A stretch of DNA of 43,219 nucleotides, taken from positions 1-43,219 of the forward strand of contig NZ_JAQYWD010000044.1 of NCBI RefSeq assembly GCF_030145145.1. Reading direction: 5' to 3'. Below the pieces are notes generated by a model. That model searched no databases, was not told the DNA's origin, and saw only the letters and a program-made list of their open reading frames with translations. Shown piece after piece: positions 15,784 to 25,441 of the stretch. Position 1 is the first letter of the stretch; the number at the start of each line of letters is the position of its first letter. The DNA comes from Desulfobacula sp. (GTDB lineage Bacteria; Desulfobacterota; Desulfobacteria; Desulfobacterales; Desulfobacteraceae). A program made the translations under genes and the position numbers.

Positions 15784-16576
15784 ATCGCTTGGAAAAGGGG
15801 CGGGTAAAAAAAAATTAAGGAATCTTGAAAAAAGATTAACAAAATTATCTTCTTTTGCTGTGGCCTTTTCAGGAGGCGTTGACAGTACCTTTCTTTTAGC
15901 TGTGGCAAAACGAGTGAACCCAAAACGATTGCTTGCCATTATCGTTTCTTCACAATTTGTACCGGAAAGGGAAATTGCAGATGCAAAGAGGCTTGCTGCA
16001 GATCTGGCGGTTCCGCATATTTGTCTTGAGGTGGATATCCTTGAAAATGAAGCTGTGGTGCGCAATACAAGGCAGCGGTGTTACCATTGCAAACGGCAAA
16101 TGTTTTCCCTGATCAAACAGACCGCTGAAAAGCGGGGTTTGAAGTCTTTGCTCCATGGGGTGAACCTGGACGATTTGGCTGAGTTTCGGCCAGGATTAAG
16201 GGCGGCAGAAGAACTTGGGTTCCTTTCTCCCCTGGCAGATGAAGGGTTTACCAAGGCAGATATCCGACAAGTGTCAAGACAGCTGGGACTTGAAACCTGG
16301 GACAAACCGTCGCAGTCCTGCCTGGCAACGCGGATTCCGCATGATGTCAGGATAAACAGAGACGATCTTGTCAGGGTGGATACGGCTGAAGTGTTTTTAC
16401 AGGATTTGGGATTTGACAAGGTACGGGTGAGATATCATGGGACATCTGCCAGGATTGAGGTGGACCCCGGACGGATCGACAGGATATTAACGCCAGCTAT
16501 CCGACAGGAAATATCCGAAAAATTTCAAACCCTGGGATTTGCCCATACCAGTATTGATCTGGATGGCTACAGATAA
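15764..16576 (+). CDS. larE: ATP-dependent sulfur transferase LarE, three-cysteine type
   Basis: LarE supplies sulfur to pyridinium dicarboxylate adenine nucleotide to build the nickel-pincer cofactor of lactate racemase and related enzymes. The PP-loop ATPase motif AFSGGVDSTFL is near residue 34, and the conserved LARE-type segments HGVNLDDLAEFRPGLRAA and KPSQSCLATRIP follow. Cysteines at about 106 and 109 (CYHC) plus 186 (SQSC) form the three-cysteine pattern of LarE proteins that bind a [4Fe-4S] cluster rather than sacrificing a cysteine. No larA, larB or larC is in the window. The start is unsure: ATG 15680 lies deep in the preceding gene, GTG 15749, TTG 15764 and even ATT 15779 are possible; TTG 15764 gives a normal length of 270. 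Confidence 0.85.
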   Translation: MRFTGIKSLGKGAGKKKLRNLEKRLTKLSSFAVAFSGGVDSTFLLAVAKRVNPKRLLAIIVSSQFVPEREIADAKRLAADLAVPHICLEVDILENEAVVRNTRQRCYHCKRQMFSLIKQTAEKRGLKSLLHGVNLDDLAEFRPGLRAAEELGFLSPLADEGFTKADIRQVSRQLGLETWDKPSQSCLATRIPHDVRINRDDLVRVDTAEVFLQDLGFDKVRVRYHGTSARIEVDPGRIDRILTPAIRQEISEKFQTLGFAHTSIDLDGYR

Positions 16577-16577
16577 A

Positions 16578-16620
16578 CCCGCAGCCTGAAAAACTACGGA
16601 CAGGCTGCGGGTTTGATTTT
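16578..16620. terminator. Strong hairpin between convergent larE and ndk
   Basis: CCCGCAGCCTG (16578-16588) is perfectly complementary to CAGGCTGCGGG (16601-16611), an 11-bp stem with a 12-base loop, followed by TTTGATTTT on the plus strand. It ends the larE transcript and may also act on the opposing ndk transcript. Confidence 0.85.
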
Positions 16621-16633
16621 ATAATGGCGGGAA

Positions 16634-17053
16634 TTATCTTTTCTGGATCTCAAGGTCATTGAAAAAATATCCGATTTCAAAAGCAGCTGTTTCCGGCGCA
16701 TCAGAACCATGGACAACGTTTTTTTCTATGTCGGTTGCATACGCTTTTCGAATGGTGCCTTCTGCGGCCTCTTTAAAATTGGTAGCGCCCATCAACTCCC
16801 TGTTTTTTGCAATCACATCGTCCCCTTCAAGGATCATGACAACAATCGGTCCGGACGTCATAAAGTCTGTGAGACTGTCAAAAAACGGGCGGTCTTTATG
16901 CACGGCATAAAATCCTTGTGCCTGTGTTTTTGTGAGGTGAATCATTTTTATGGCAGCAATTTTAATCCCGTTGGTTTCAAACCGTTTGATGACGTCACCG
17001 ATTACGTTTTTGGCAACCCCATCGGGTTTGATGATTGATAATGTTCTTTCCAC
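16634..17053 (-). CDS. ndk: Nucleoside diphosphate kinase
   Basis: A 139-residue protein that transfers the gamma phosphate from ATP to other nucleoside diphosphates through a phosphohistidine. The sequence has the family start [17 protein letters not shown] and the active-site signature [12 protein letters not shown] with catalytic His115. Length and all conserved positions fit. The start is GTG at 17053, with AAGGAT about ten bases upstream, and no ATG alternative fits the family start. It is the only minus-strand gene in the core block, convergent with larE. Its upstream region is packed with palindromic repeats, which may influence its promoter. Confidence 0.96.
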   Translation of the reverse strand: MERTLSIIKPDGVAKNVIGDVIKRFETNGIKIAAIKMIHLTKTQAQGFYAVHKDRPFFDSLTDFMTSGPIVVMILEGDDVIAKNRELMGATNFKEAAEGTIRKAYATDIEKNVVHGSDAPETAAFEIGYFFNDLEIQKR

Positions 17054-17074
17054 AATCTAAAATCCTTTCAATTA

Positions 17075-17136
17075 TTATTATCTCAACTTTCGGGGTGTGT
17101 CATTTACAGCTGAAGACCGAAAGTTGAATTATTATA
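17075..17136. repeat. Palindromic repeat with CTCAACTTTCGG arms
   Basis: TTATTATCTCAACTTTCGG on the left arm pairs with CCGAAAGTTGAATTATTATAA on the right across about 23 bases. The same arm sequence flanks the GGGTCAGGCTT elements at 17179-17293 and 19681-19824, so these palindromes belong to one repeat family. It lies in the upstream region of ndk. Confidence 0.7.
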
Positions 17137-17178
17137 AACAGTCTTGAAAATTACCATAAATCTGTATTATAAGTCAAT

Positions 17179-17293
17179 GTCTCAACTTTCGGACTTTAGC
17201 TTTAATCGACGGGGTCAGGCTTTTTTTATTGTACTTTTTATCACTATTTCATAACCAGACGGGTAAAAAGTGCCATAAAGAAAGCCTGACCCC
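17179..17293 (+). repeat. REP/MITE-like palindromic element, copy 1
   Basis: The core 17211-17293 begins GGGGTCAGGCTTTTTTTATT and ends AAAGAAAGCCTGACCCC, an inverted repeat of 83 bases. It is preceded by CTCAACTTTCGGACTTTAGC. The reverse complement of the element at 19710-19792 matches it at almost every position. It ends 27 bases before coaE. Confidence 0.85.
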
Positions 17294-17320
17294 ATATAAT
17301 GGATCAACGGTTTAACGGAT

Positions 17321-17938
17321 ATGAAAATTTTAAAGATTGCAGTGACAGGATCGGCAGGTTCCGGAAAGAGCCTTGTGTGCCAGCGGCTTAAAGAGAAGGG
17401 TCTGGTCACTCTGGATTGTGATGTGATCGCAAGGCAGGTTGTGGCACCGGGAATGCCCGGGTTTAAAAAAATCGTTGAATTGTTTGGTGAACGGGTGGTC
17501 CTGGAAGACGGGTCATTGGACAGATCAGCATTGCGAAATATCATTGTTCATGATTCACAGATGCGAAAAAAAATGGAAGATATTTTACACCCTCAGATTC
17601 TTATTGAAATGGTTTCCCAGATGGAAAATGCCGGGTATGAGGGCAAAAAAAAAGCAGTGGCGGTGGAAGTGCCGTTGTTGTTCGAGTCGGGTATGGACGA
17701 ACAATTTGATATCACCATCGCTGTCACGGCAAATGATCCGGATCTTGTAAACAGAATTTCTAACCGAAATAAAGTAACAAAAAACAATGCTCAAAAAATG
17801 CTGGACCTTCAGATGGCCCAGGAAGAAAAAATAAAACGGGCAGATTATAGCATCCTTAACAAGGGAACACGCTCTGAACTCTTTGAATCTGTTGATAATC
17901 TCTTTGATAAAATCCTAAAAGAATTCTTGACAATTTGA
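17321..17938 (+). CDS. coaE: Dephospho-CoA kinase
   Basis: This 205-residue enzyme phosphorylates the 3'-hydroxyl of dephospho-CoA in the last step of coenzyme A synthesis. The P-loop is VTGSAGSGKSLVCQRL (residues 8-23), followed by the family residues LDCDVIARQVV and the lid-region HPQILIEM and AVEVPLLFESG, all typical of CoaE. Length is normal. The Shine-Dalgarno is poor (ACGGAT). The start lies just after a palindromic repeat, so its native promoter may have been displaced. It is followed after 150 bases by rho. Confidence 0.95.
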   Translation: MKILKIAVTGSAGSGKSLVCQRLKEKGLVTLDCDVIARQVVAPGMPGFKKIVELFGERVVLEDGSLDRSALRNIIVHDSQMRKKMEDILHPQILIEMVSQMENAGYEGKKKAVAVEVPLLFESGMDEQFDITIAVTANDPDLVNRISNRNKVTKNNAQKMLDLQMAQEEKIKRADYSILNKGTRSELFESVDNLFDKILKEFLTI

Positions 17939-18092
17939 GGTTTTTGCCATATTAATTTGTTTTGGATACCTTAATTTCAACTATCTGTCTGTTTTTTCAT
18001 ATCATTTTTGATTTTAAGACGTCAAAAGGGTGCACTTCAAAAACAAACTTTAGCCTGTAAAAAAAATAATAAACAAAAATTTGGGAGAATGA

Positions 18093-19340
18093 ATGAACCT
18101 TGTAGAGCTAAATAAAATGAAGATTAGTGAGCTTTCAAAACTTGCTAAGGAACACAAAATTCAAGGGATTGGCGGGTTAAAAAAACAGGAATTGATATAT
18201 GCCCTTCTTCAGGCAAATATCGAAGAGAGTGGCCAGGTTTATGGTGAGGGTACACTTGAAATTCTCCCGGATGGTTTTGGATTTTTAAGAGCGCCCGGAT
18301 ATAATTATCTTCCAGGTCCGGATGATATCTATGTGTCTCCCTCTCAAATCCGGCGGTTTAATTTGAGAACCGGTGATACCATCTCCGGTCAGGTCCGGCA
18401 GCCCAAAGATTCCGAGCGATATTTTGCATTGCTGAAAGTGGAAGCCGTTAATTTTAACAATCCTGAACTGGCTGCGGAAACCATTCTTTTTGATAATTTA
18501 TTGCCCTTGTATCCAGAGCGTAAAATGAATCTTGAGGCAGAATCCGATAATTACTCTATGCGGGTGATTGACCTGATGTGCCCCATTGGATTTGGCCAGC
18601 GCGGATTGATTGTGTCTCCGCCAAAAGCAGGAAAAACCATGCTGCTCCAGAATATTGCCAACAGCATGATCAAGGCCCATAAAGATATCATTCCCATGAT
18701 TGTTTTGATAGATGAACGTCCGGAAGAAGTGACGGATATGAAACGGTCTGTTGACGCGGAGGTGGTCAGTTCAACGTTTGATGAACCGTCAGAACGACAT
18801 GTCCAGGTGGCTGAGATGGTCATTGAAAAAGCCAAGAGAATAGTGGAGCAGGGCCATGATGTTGTCATCCTGCTGGATAGTATCACACGGCTGGCAAGAG
18901 CGTATAATTCGGTCATGCCGCCATCCGGCAAAATTCTGTCCGGTGGTGTTGATTCCAACGCCCTTGACAGACCCAAAAGATTTTTCGGGGCAGCAAGAAA
19001 TATTGAAGAAGGCGGCAGCCTGACCATTATCGCAACGGCCCTGGTGGATACGGGCAGCCGAATGGATGAGGTTATTTTCGAAGAATTTAAGGGTACCGGT
19101 AATATGGAGCTTGTCCTGGATAGAAAACTGGCTGACAAAAGAATTTTTCCCGCTATTGATATGAATAAATCCGGAACAAGAAAAGAGGAATTGCTGCTGG
19201 ATCCAATGGTCTTGAACCGTGTGTGGATCTTGAGAAAATTGCTGTCAAGCTTAAATCCTGTGGACAGCATGCAGTTTTTACTTGAAAAAATGCAAGGAAC
19301 AAAGGATAATAAAGAGTTTCTTGATTTGATGAATTCATAA
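18093..19340 (+). CDS. rho: Transcription termination factor Rho
   Basis: A 415-residue hexameric RNA helicase that ends transcription at Rho-dependent sites. The N-terminal helical Rho_N domain (1-45) is followed by the cold-shock-like RNA-binding domain with RNP1 motif DGFGFLRA (60-67), and then the RecA-type ATPase with Walker A PPKAGKT (176-182), Walker [17 protein letters not shown] and the R-loop region [20 protein letters not shown]. No insertion is present, so it is the compact form. GGGAG precedes the ATG. It is followed 55 bases later by rpmE, a rho-rpmE-prfA-prmC order common in many bacteria. Confidence 0.97.
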   Translation: MNLVELNKMKISELSKLAKEHKIQGIGGLKKQELIYALLQANIEESGQVYGEGTLEILPDGFGFLRAPGYNYLPGPDDIYVSPSQIRRFNLRTGDTISGQVRQPKDSERYFALLKVEAVNFNNPELAAETILFDNLLPLYPERKMNLEAESDNYSMRVIDLMCPIGFGQRGLIVSPPKAGKTMLLQNIANSMIKAHKDIIPMIVLIDERPEEVTDMKRSVDAEVVSSTFDEPSERHVQVAEMVIEKAKRIVEQGHDVVILLDSITRLARAYNSVMPPSGKILSGGVDSNALDRPKRFFGAARNIEEGGSLTIIATALVDTGSRMDEVIFEEFKGTGNMELVLDRKLADKRIFPAIDMNKSGTRKEELLLDPMVLNRVWILRKLLSSLNPVDSMQFLLEKMQGTKDNKEFLDLMNS

Positions 19341-19395
19341 AATAAGAATGATAATAATTGCCTGAAATAAGGCAGGGTAAGGAGTTTTTAAGAAA

Positions 19396-19614
19396 ATGAG
19401 AAAAGACATACATCCGAATTACATAAGATCAACCGCTTCCTGTGCTTGCGGTGCAACCTTTGATGTTGGATCAACAAAAGAGAATATTAAAGTGGAAATC
19501 TGTTCCCAGTGTCATCCGTTCTTTACGGGGAAACAAAAACTGGTTGACTCTGCAGGAAGAATCGATCGTTTCAAAAAGAAATATGCAGGATTTGATGTAA
19601 CAAAGTTGATTTAG
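19396..19614 (+). CDS. rpmE: Ribosomal protein bL31, zinc-binding form
   Basis: A 72-residue large-subunit protein starting [10 protein letters not shown], with Cys16, Cys18, Cys36 and Cys39 as zinc ligands, so this is the zinc-containing (C+) type rather than the zinc-free paralogue. The end [14 protein letters not shown] is characteristic. A GGAG lies about 11 bases upstream of the ATG. It follows rho and ends at a clear hairpin terminator. Confidence 0.96.
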   Translation: MRKDIHPNYIRSTASCACGATFDVGSTKENIKVEICSQCHPFFTGKQKLVDSAGRIDRFKKKYAGFDVTKLI

Positions 19615-19635
19615 CACATTCTATAATCTGCAATT

Positions 19636-19674
19636 AAAAAGGGGTCTTGACAAAAGAGCCCCTTTTGAGTTTTT
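19636..19674 (+). terminator. Rho-independent terminator after rpmE
   Basis: AAAAAGGGGTCTT is followed by a short loop and AGAGCCCCTTTT, then GAGTTTTT. The stem has a core of eight perfect pairs with a wobble at its top. Confidence 0.75.
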
Positions 19675-19680
19675 AAATCA

Positions 19681-19824
19681 TGACTCAAATTTCGGGTAGC
19701 CATATGCTTGGGGTCAGGCTTTCTTTATGGCGTTTTTTACCCGTCTGGTCATGAATTAGTGATAAAAAGTACCATAAAAAAAGCCTGACCCCGTCCATTA
19801 AAGCTGAAGACCGAAAGTTGAGTT
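19681..19824 (-). repeat. REP/MITE-like palindromic element, copy 2, abutting prfA
   Basis: The 83-base core 19710-19792 (GGGGTCAGGCTTTCTTTATG to AAAAAAAGCCTGACCCC) is the reverse complement of copy 1 with few changes. Outer arms GACTCAAATTTCGG (19682-19695) and CCGAAAGTTGAGT (19811-19823) form a second inverted repeat. The right arm ends one base before the prfA start codon, so the element supplies the prfA 5' leader. Confidence 0.85.
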
Positions 19825-20889
19825 ATGATAGAAAAATTAAAAGGCATAGAAGAACGATTCATTAAGCTTGAGCAGCTCTTGAGTGATCCGGCTGTCCTCA
19901 GTGACCAGAAAAAATACCAGGAATATTTGAAGGAACATGGGGAGCTCAATAAGATTGTTCCGCTGTTCAGAGAGTATGAAGGGCTTTTAGAGGAACTCAA
20001 TGAGGCAAAGGCGTTCTTAAAGGACAGCGACCCTGAAATACGGGCCATGGCCAAAGAAGAGATACCGGACCTTGAATTAAAAATAGAGGGGTTAACCGCT
20101 AGGCTTAATATGGCGTTAATGCCAAAAGATCCCAGGGATGATAAAAATGTCCTCCTTGAGATCCGGGCGGGTACCGGTGGAGAAGAGGCGGGTATTTTTG
20201 CCGGCGACCTGTTTCGGATGTACTCACGGTATGTTGAATCCAAACACTGGGTCATGGAAATTGTTGAAAAAAATATTTCTAACTCCGGCGGGTTTAAGGA
20301 GGTTGTTTCCCTGGTCAAAGGGAAAGGCGCGTTCAGTAGCTTCAAATATGAAAGTGGTACCCATCGTGTCCAGAGAGTGCCTGAAACAGAGACCCAGGGT
20401 AGAATCCATACGTCTGCGGTCACTGTGGCCGTTCTGCCCGAGGCGGAAGATGTTGAGATTGACATCAATCCCGCTGATTTGAAAATCGATGTGTTCCGGT
20501 CTTCCGGGCCCGGCGGACAGTCGGTGAACACCACAGATTCTGCGGTCAGGATCACCCATGTCCCCACTGGGGTGACAGCCACATGCCAGGATGAGAAATC
20601 CCAGCACAAAAACAAGGCCAAAGCCATGGGCGTGCTCAAGGCCCGGGTCCTTGACGCAAAGGTCAGGGAAGAGGACGGAAAACGAGCGGCTGAACGAAAA
20701 GGGCAGGTGGGGTCTGGTGACCGAAGCGGCAGGATCAGGACCTACAATTTTCCCCAGGGCAGAATGACAGATCATAGAATCGGTCTTACGCTGTATAAAC
20801 TGGACAGCATCATGGAAGGGAATATCCAGGAAATTATTGATGAGCTTAAAACATATAACCAGTTACAGGCGTTAAAGGAAATTGATTGA
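19825..20889 (+). CDS. prfA: Peptide chain release factor 1
   Basis: A 354-residue factor that recognises UAA and UAG and triggers peptidyl-tRNA hydrolysis. The stop-codon recognition tripeptide is Pro-Glu-Thr at 186-188 ([18 protein letters not shown]), the RF1 PxT form, and the catalytic GGQ motif is at 230-232 ([17 protein letters not shown]). Length is normal. The ATG directly follows the arm of a palindromic repeat; the only purine-rich upstream sequence, AAAGTTGAG, lies in that repeat, so ribosome binding may depend on it. The gene overlaps prmC by eight bases, and PrmC methylates the GGQ glutamine. Confidence 0.97.
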   Translation: MIEKLKGIEERFIKLEQLLSDPAVLSDQKKYQEYLKEHGELNKIVPLFREYEGLLEELNEAKAFLKDSDPEIRAMAKEEIPDLELKIEGLTARLNMALMPKDPRDDKNVLLEIRAGTGGEEAGIFAGDLFRMYSRYVESKHWVMEIVEKNISNSGGFKEVVSLVKGKGAFSSFKYESGTHRVQRVPETETQGRIHTSAVTVAVLPEAEDVEIDINPADLKIDVFRSSGPGGQSVNTTDSAVRITHVPTGVTATCQDEKSQHKNKAKAMGVLKARVLDAKVREEDGKRAAERKGQVGSGDRSGRIRTYNFPQGRMTDHRIGLTLYKLDSIMEGNIQEIIDELKTYNQLQALKEID

Positions 20890-21748
20890 TTGGACCATCA
20901 TTAAGATTTTGTCCTGGACAGAATCTTATTTCAAAGACCATTGGGTTGACAGCCCCCGTTTGACGGCTGAAATTCTTCTGGCCTATTGTCTGGGGATCGG
21001 GCGGCTTGATCTGTATCTTCAACATGACCGTCCGCTTCAAAAAAATGAGTTGTCTGATTTCAAGCGGATCATCAAAAGAAGAATCGGAAACGAGCCGGTG
21101 GCGTATATTACCGGAGAAAAAGGGTTTTTTGACTCTGATTTTGAGGTGGCAAGCGGGGTTTTGATTCCCCGGCCGGACACGGAAACCATTGTTGAAGCCG
21201 CATTAATGGTATTAAATCGTCCCCCGGAAAGCAATGACCCCAAAACCGTTCTTGAACTGGGCACAGGTTCCGGTGCAATTGTTGTGTCCCTGGCAAAGGC
21301 ACGTCCGGATCACCGATATTTTGCCAGCGACATCTCTCCTGCGGCACTCTCCATGGCCAGAAAAAATGCTGAACGAATAGCCGGTGACACCATTGGATTT
21401 TTTCAGGGTGCCTGGTTTTCATCCCTGAAACGACAGGTGACATTTGATTTGATCGTTTCAAATCCACCGTATATTCCTGTCAACGATATCCAGCACCTGC
21501 AGCCGGAGATAAGGGAGTTTGAGCCGCTGCTGGCCCTTGACGGGGGTCGGGACGGACTGGACAGCTTCAGATCTATCTTAAGCTCGGCCCATTATTACCT
21601 CGTTCCCGGGGGGACGCTCCTGCTTGAAATGGGATTTGACCAGCGAGAAGGACTTAACGGTCTTTTTGAACAATATCCCCACTATGCATCCATTGACTTT
21701 ATCAAAGATCTGGCCGGGCATGACAGGGTGGCATTAATAAAAAAATAA
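20882..21748 (+). CDS. prmC: Release factor glutamine methyltransferase
   Basis: PrmC (HemK) uses S-adenosylmethionine to methylate the glutamine of the GGQ motif in release factors. The 288-residue protein has an N-terminal helical domain with [17 protein letters not shown], motif [17 protein letters not shown] (about 125-140) and the catalytic NPPY at 194-197, which binds the target amide. The likely start is TTG at 20882, since no in-frame ATG or GTG preserves the conserved N-terminus; AAAGGA is only two bases before it, so initiation probably relies on coupling with prfA, whose stop it overlaps. Confidence 0.95.
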   Translation: MIDWTIIKILSWTESYFKDHWVDSPRLTAEILLAYCLGIGRLDLYLQHDRPLQKNELSDFKRIIKRRIGNEPVAYITGEKGFFDSDFEVASGVLIPRPDTETIVEAALMVLNRPPESNDPKTVLELGTGSGAIVVSLAKARPDHRYFASDISPAALSMARKNAERIAGDTIGFFQGAWFSSLKRQVTFDLIVSNPPYIPVNDIQHLQPEIREFEPLLALDGGRDGLDSFRSILSSAHYYLVPGGTLLLEMGFDQREGLNGLFEQYPHYASIDFIKDLAGHDRVALIKK

Positions 21749-21749
21749 A

Positions 21750-21778
21750 TTGATAAAAAAATTTAGATTTGATATATA
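21750..21778 (+). promoter_or_regulatory. Probable promoter of the rpsB operon
   Basis: TTGATA at 21750-21755 and TATATA at 21773-21778 are separated by exactly 17 bases in an AT-rich spacer between prmC and rpsB. It would give a leader of about 120 bases. Confidence 0.65.
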
Positions 21779-21784
21779 AATTAG

Positions 21785-21905
21785 GATTTTTTGCTGTATC
21801 ACAAAAACCTCACATTCGGGGACTTGGAAATCAGGTGCTTTGAAAAAAGTCGAATTTCAAGGAAGATCCGAATGGTGGACAAACCATTAATTATTTGGAG
21901 AAAAA
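21785..21905 (+). promoter_or_regulatory. rpsB 5' leader, candidate structured regulator
   Basis: The leader contains CATTCGGGG near 21812 and GATCCGAATGGTGG near 21866, which can pair through CATTCGG/CCGAATG, enclosing a second possible stem with GGTGCTTTGAA. Ribosomal protein S2 controls its own message through a leader in some bacteria. Whether this is the same motif is not known, so the call is tentative. Confidence 0.35.
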
Positions 21906-22760
21906 ATGGCTTACATTACGATCAGAGAACTTTTGGAGGCTGGTGTTCATTTCGGTCATCAAACGAAACGCTGGAACCCGAAGATGAAAAAATACATCTT
22001 TGGCGCGAGGAATGGTATTTATATTATTGACCTGCAACAAACGGTAAAGTTGTTCAAAGAGGCCCATGATTTTATCAAAAAAGTGGGTGCCAATGGTCAG
22101 GACGTTCTGTTTGTCGGGACGAAAAAACAGGCATCCGAGGCCATATATGAAGAAGCCAATCGTGCGGAGCAGTTCTATGTCCAGAACCGGTGGCTCGGCG
22201 GAATGCTGACCAACTTTCAAACCATTAAGAACAATATCACCCGGTTTCATTTTTTGAATTCCCTTGAAAATGATGGCTCTCTTGATAATTATCCGAAAAA
22301 AGAGCAGTCAAAAATGCTCAAAGCAAAAGCCAAGCTTGAGTTTGCCATTGGCGGTATCAGTAATATGAAGCGACTGCCCGGCGCCATTTTTGTGGTGGAT
22401 CCCAAAAATGAATCCATTGCCGTGAAAGAGGGTAAACGACTTGGGATTCCCATCGTTGCCGTTGTTGATACAAATTGTGATCCGGATGATATCGATTACG
22501 TGGTACCGGGAAATGATGATGCCATCAGATCCATTCGCCTTTTTGCATCCCGGATTGCCGATGCCCACATTGAAGGCCGGCAGATTTACGAAGAAAAACA
22601 GAGAGCTGAATCCGATAAAGGCGACGACGTAGAAAAAATTAAGTTTTCAGATGAAAAAGTGGCCATTGAGGTTGTTTCCGACGGTACGGACGGTCCTGTC
22701 GTTGAAAAGATTAAAAGAAGAACCATACCAGTTGAAGAGACAAAAGAAGCGACTGAGTAA
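21906..22760 (+). CDS. rpsB: Ribosomal protein uS2
   Basis: A 284-residue small-subunit protein beginning [20 protein letters not shown] and containing the S2 signatures [12 protein letters not shown] and [20 protein letters not shown]. It contacts 16S RNA and joins late in assembly. The last 45 residues, beyond the usual end near residue 240, are a charged extension with many Lys and Glu, seen in several Desulfobacterota. GGAG lies six bases before the ATG. It heads the rpsB-tsf-pyrH-frr cluster. Confidence 0.97.
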   Translation: MAYITIRELLEAGVHFGHQTKRWNPKMKKYIFGARNGIYIIDLQQTVKLFKEAHDFIKKVGANGQDVLFVGTKKQASEAIYEEANRAEQFYVQNRWLGGMLTNFQTIKNNITRFHFLNSLENDGSLDNYPKKEQSKMLKAKAKLEFAIGGISNMKRLPGAIFVVDPKNESIAVKEGKRLGIPIVAVVDTNCDPDDIDYVVPGNDDAIRSIRLFASRIADAHIEGRQIYEEKQRAESDKGDDVEKIKFSDEKVAIEVVSDGTDGPVVEKIKRRTIPVEETKEATE

Positions 22761-22779
22761 ATATAAGGAGTAGGTTAAA

Positions 22780-23376
22780 ATGGTGCAAATTTCCGCAGCA
22801 ATGGTAAAAGAGCTTCGCGAGGCAACAGGCTCGGGCATAATGGATTGTAAAAGGGTGCTGGCTGAAGCAGAAGGGGATATGGAAAAATCCATCGACCTTT
22901 TGAGAAAAAAAGGCCTGGCGAAAGCCGCTAAAAGAGCAGGACGTTCCACTTCTGAAGGGATTATCTATTCTTATATCCATACCGGTGCCAAACTGGGGGT
23001 TCTGCTTGAGGTGAACTGTGAATCCGATTTTGTTGCCAAAACAGAAGATTTCCAGATGTTTGCAAAAAATATTGCCATGCATATTGCCGCAGCCAATCCG
23101 GCCGGCCTGACACCGGAAGATGTTGATCCGGCAGTCATTGCAAAAGAAAAAGAAATTTTTCGGGCCCAGATGATTGAAGAAGGTAAGCCTGAAAAGATGA
23201 TTGATAAAATTGTTGAAGGTAAGGTGGAAAAATTTTATAAAGATGTCTGCCTGATGAGTCAGCAATATGTACGAGACCCTCAACAAACCATTTCCGACGT
23301 ATTAAAAGAAACCATATCTAAAATTGGTGAGAATATTCAGATTAAGAGATTTGCACGTTTCCAGATAGGAGAATAG
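22780..23376 (+). CDS. tsf: Translation elongation factor Ts
   Basis: The guanine-nucleotide exchange factor for EF-Tu. At 198 residues it is the short form with one core dimerisation subdomain. The N-terminal domain has [19 protein letters not shown], and the catalytic TDFV-type motif is [11 protein letters not shown], whose Asp-Phe pair inserts into EF-Tu. An AAGGAG precedes the ATG. It is 19 bases after rpsB and 4 bases before pyrH, the classical order. Confidence 0.97.
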   Translation: MVQISAAMVKELREATGSGIMDCKRVLAEAEGDMEKSIDLLRKKGLAKAAKRAGRSTSEGIIYSYIHTGAKLGVLLEVNCESDFVAKTEDFQMFAKNIAMHIAAANPAGLTPEDVDPAVIAKEKEIFRAQMIEEGKPEKMIDKIVEGKVEKFYKDVCLMSQQYVRDPQQTISDVLKETISKIGENIQIKRFARFQIGE

Positions 23377-23380
23377 AATC

Positions 23381-24106
23381 TTGAACAAAGAGCCGGAGTT
23401 TAAACGGGTTTTAATCAAGCTGAGCGGTGAAGCCCTGATGGGAAATCAGGGCTTTGGGATTACCCCTGAAATGATTCATTATGTTGCAGGGGAAATTGCA
23501 AAAGTGTGTCACCTGAACGTGCAGATTTCCATTGTTGTGGGTGGGGGTAACATCTTTAGAGGTGTTGCCGGAAGCTCTGCCGGTATGGACAGAACCTCTG
23601 CCGATAATATGGGAATGCTGGCAACGGTTATAAACAGTCTGGCTCTTTGTGATGCCCTGGAAAAGTGTGATGTTCCCACCCGGGTTCAGTCTGCCATTCC
23701 CATGGATCGAATTGCAGAACCCTTTATCCGCAGAAAAGCCATTCGACACCTTGAAAAGGGTCGAGTGGTTATTTTTGCTGCTGGTACGGGAAACCCTTAT
23801 TTTACAACAGATACCGCTGCTGTGCTCAGAGCCCATGAAATACGGGCCCAGATCCTTTTTAAAGCCACCCAGGTGGATGGTGTGTATGATAAAGATCCAG
23901 TGGTGCACGATGATGCTGTGCGGTTTGATGAATTGTCCTATATGCGGGTCATTGAAAAACAACTGCATGTCATGGATATGACAGCGATTTCCCTAGCCAT
24001 GGAACATGATTTGCCATTGCAGGTGTTTGACCTGCATGCGGAAGATAACATTTATAAGGCTGTAATGGGCCAGGGGGATATCGGCACTCGGATTTATAAT
24101 CGATAG
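23381..24106 (+). CDS. pyrH: UMP kinase
   Basis: Bacterial hexameric UMP kinase, which phosphorylates UMP to UDP in pyrimidine synthesis, of 241 residues. The amino-acid-kinase fold is clear from [13 protein letters not shown] at the start, [11 protein letters not shown], and [17 protein letters not shown] at the nucleotide site. The start is TTG at 23381, with AGGAGAAT upstream, and keeps the normal N-terminus. It is coupled closely to tsf and frr. Confidence 0.96.
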   Translation: MNKEPEFKRVLIKLSGEALMGNQGFGITPEMIHYVAGEIAKVCHLNVQISIVVGGGNIFRGVAGSSAGMDRTSADNMGMLATVINSLALCDALEKCDVPTRVQSAIPMDRIAEPFIRRKAIRHLEKGRVVIFAAGTGNPYFTTDTAAVLRAHEIRAQILFKATQVDGVYDKDPVVHDDAVRFDELSYMRVIEKQLHVMDMTAISLAMEHDLPLQVFDLHAEDNIYKAVMGQGDIGTRIYNR

Positions 24107-24132
24107 GTCACTATTAGCGAGGATGAATTGAG

Positions 24133-24690
24133 ATGATAGATGAATTGCTCCAGGAAACCAAAGAAAGAATGGGTAAATCTGAAAAGGCTTTTGAAAAAGA
24201 AATATCAAAGGTGCGCACTGGTAGAGCCTCCCAGGCCATACTGGATGGGGTTAAAGTCGATTATTACGGTACGCCGACACCATTGCCACAGATGGCAACC
24301 GTATCCATTCCTGAAAGCCGGCTGATTACCGTGAAACCGTGGGATGTCAGTGTCATAAGCCAGGTTGAAAAAGCCATTTTAAAAGCCAACCTGGGCCTTA
24401 CTCCCTCTAACGATGGAAAATTAATCAGAATATCCATTCCGCCGTTGACAGAAGACAGAAGACGAGAGATCGCCAAAAGCGTTTCCAAGATCTGTGAAGA
24501 TTATAAGGTGGCCATTCGAAATATCCGGAGAGATGCCAATGAAATGCTCAAAGAATTTCAAAAAGAAGGGGACATTTCTGAGGATGACAGCTTTAAGGCC
24601 CAAAAGCAGGTTCAGGAAAATACAGATGTCGCCATTAAAAAGTTAGACGAAATCTTTGCCAGAAAAGAAAAGGAAATTCTTGAAGTCTAA
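24133..24690 (+). CDS. frr: Ribosome recycling factor
   Basis: A 185-residue factor that splits post-termination ribosomes with EF-G. The three-helix bundle includes the signatures KVRTGRASQAILDGVKVDYYG and IPPLTEDRRREIAKSVSK, and the final helix ends IKKLDEIFARKEKEILEV. Length is exactly as expected. It follows pyrH by 26 bases and overlaps the start of uppS. Confidence 0.97.
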   Translation: MIDELLQETKERMGKSEKAFEKEISKVRTGRASQAILDGVKVDYYGTPTPLPQMATVSIPESRLITVKPWDVSVISQVEKAILKANLGLTPSNDGKLIRISIPPLTEDRRREIAKSVSKICEDYKVAIRNIRRDANEMLKEFQKEGDISEDDSFKAQKQVQENTDVAIKKLDEIFARKEKEILEV

Positions 24691-25441
24691 CTCAAAACAA
24701 GATCTATCCCTTGATCTTAAGACGTTGCCATGCCATGTGGGCATTATCATGGATGGCAATGGCCGGTGGGCAAAAAAAAGATTGATGAACCGTGTCAAAG
24801 GGCATGAAAAGGGGACTCAAACGGTCCGTTCCATTGTGACGGCCTGCACGGAACTGGGCATTGGAATCCTGACCCTGTATGCCTTTTCCACGGAAAACTG
24901 GGCAAGGCCGAAACATGAGGTAAAAGCCTTAATGATGCTGTTGAAAAAATTCATCGTATCAGAACGGGAAGAATTTTTAACGAATAATATTCGTGTTAAT
25001 GTCATTGGTCAGAAGCACAAACTTCCCCTGGATGTCCAGGCAGAAGTCAATACCACCATGGACATGACCCGATCCAATGATCGGCTGCTGTTGAACCTGG
25101 CTTTGAGTTATGGTTCAAGAGAAGAAATTACCAATGCCGTAACCCAGATTGTAGAAAAAATCGCATCAAACGAACTGGATGTCCGGGACATCACCCAGGA
25201 TCTTATTTCAGATCACCTGTACACGCGATCCATGCCTGATCCTGACTTGATTATCCGTACCAGCGGGGAGTATCGATTGAGTAATTTTCTGTTATGGCAG
25301 GCAGCCTATTCTGAAATTTATATTTCAAATACATTATGGCCGGATTTTTCCAAAGAAGAATTTATTGAAATTTTAAAAAACTTTCAGGCAAGGGACCGAC
25401 GGTTCGGAAAGGTGAAATGCAACACATCAAACGGTGGATAA
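24680..25441 (+). CDS. uppS: Undecaprenyl diphosphate synthase
   Basis: A cis-prenyltransferase that makes the C55 lipid carrier for peptidoglycan and other glycans. The substrate site HVGIIMDGNGRWAKKR has catalytic Asp25, and the C-terminal signature LIIRTSGEYRLSNFLLWQ is followed by SEIYISNTLWPDF. The chosen start, TTG 24680, has AAGGAAATTC upstream and overlaps frr by 11 bases; a TTG at 24656 is also in frame but would add eight basic residues and lacks a site. Total length is 253 residues, within the family range. It overlaps cdsA by 25 bases. Confidence 0.95.
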   Translation: MKSNSKQDLSLDLKTLPCHVGIIMDGNGRWAKKRLMNRVKGHEKGTQTVRSIVTACTELGIGILTLYAFSTENWARPKHEVKALMMLLKKFIVSEREEFLTNNIRVNVIGQKHKLPLDVQAEVNTTMDMTRSNDRLLLNLALSYGSREEITNAVTQIVEKIASNELDVRDITQDLISDHLYTRSMPDPDLIIRTSGEYRLSNFLLWQAAYSEIYISNTLWPDFSKEEFIEILKNFQARDRRFGKVKCNTSNGG

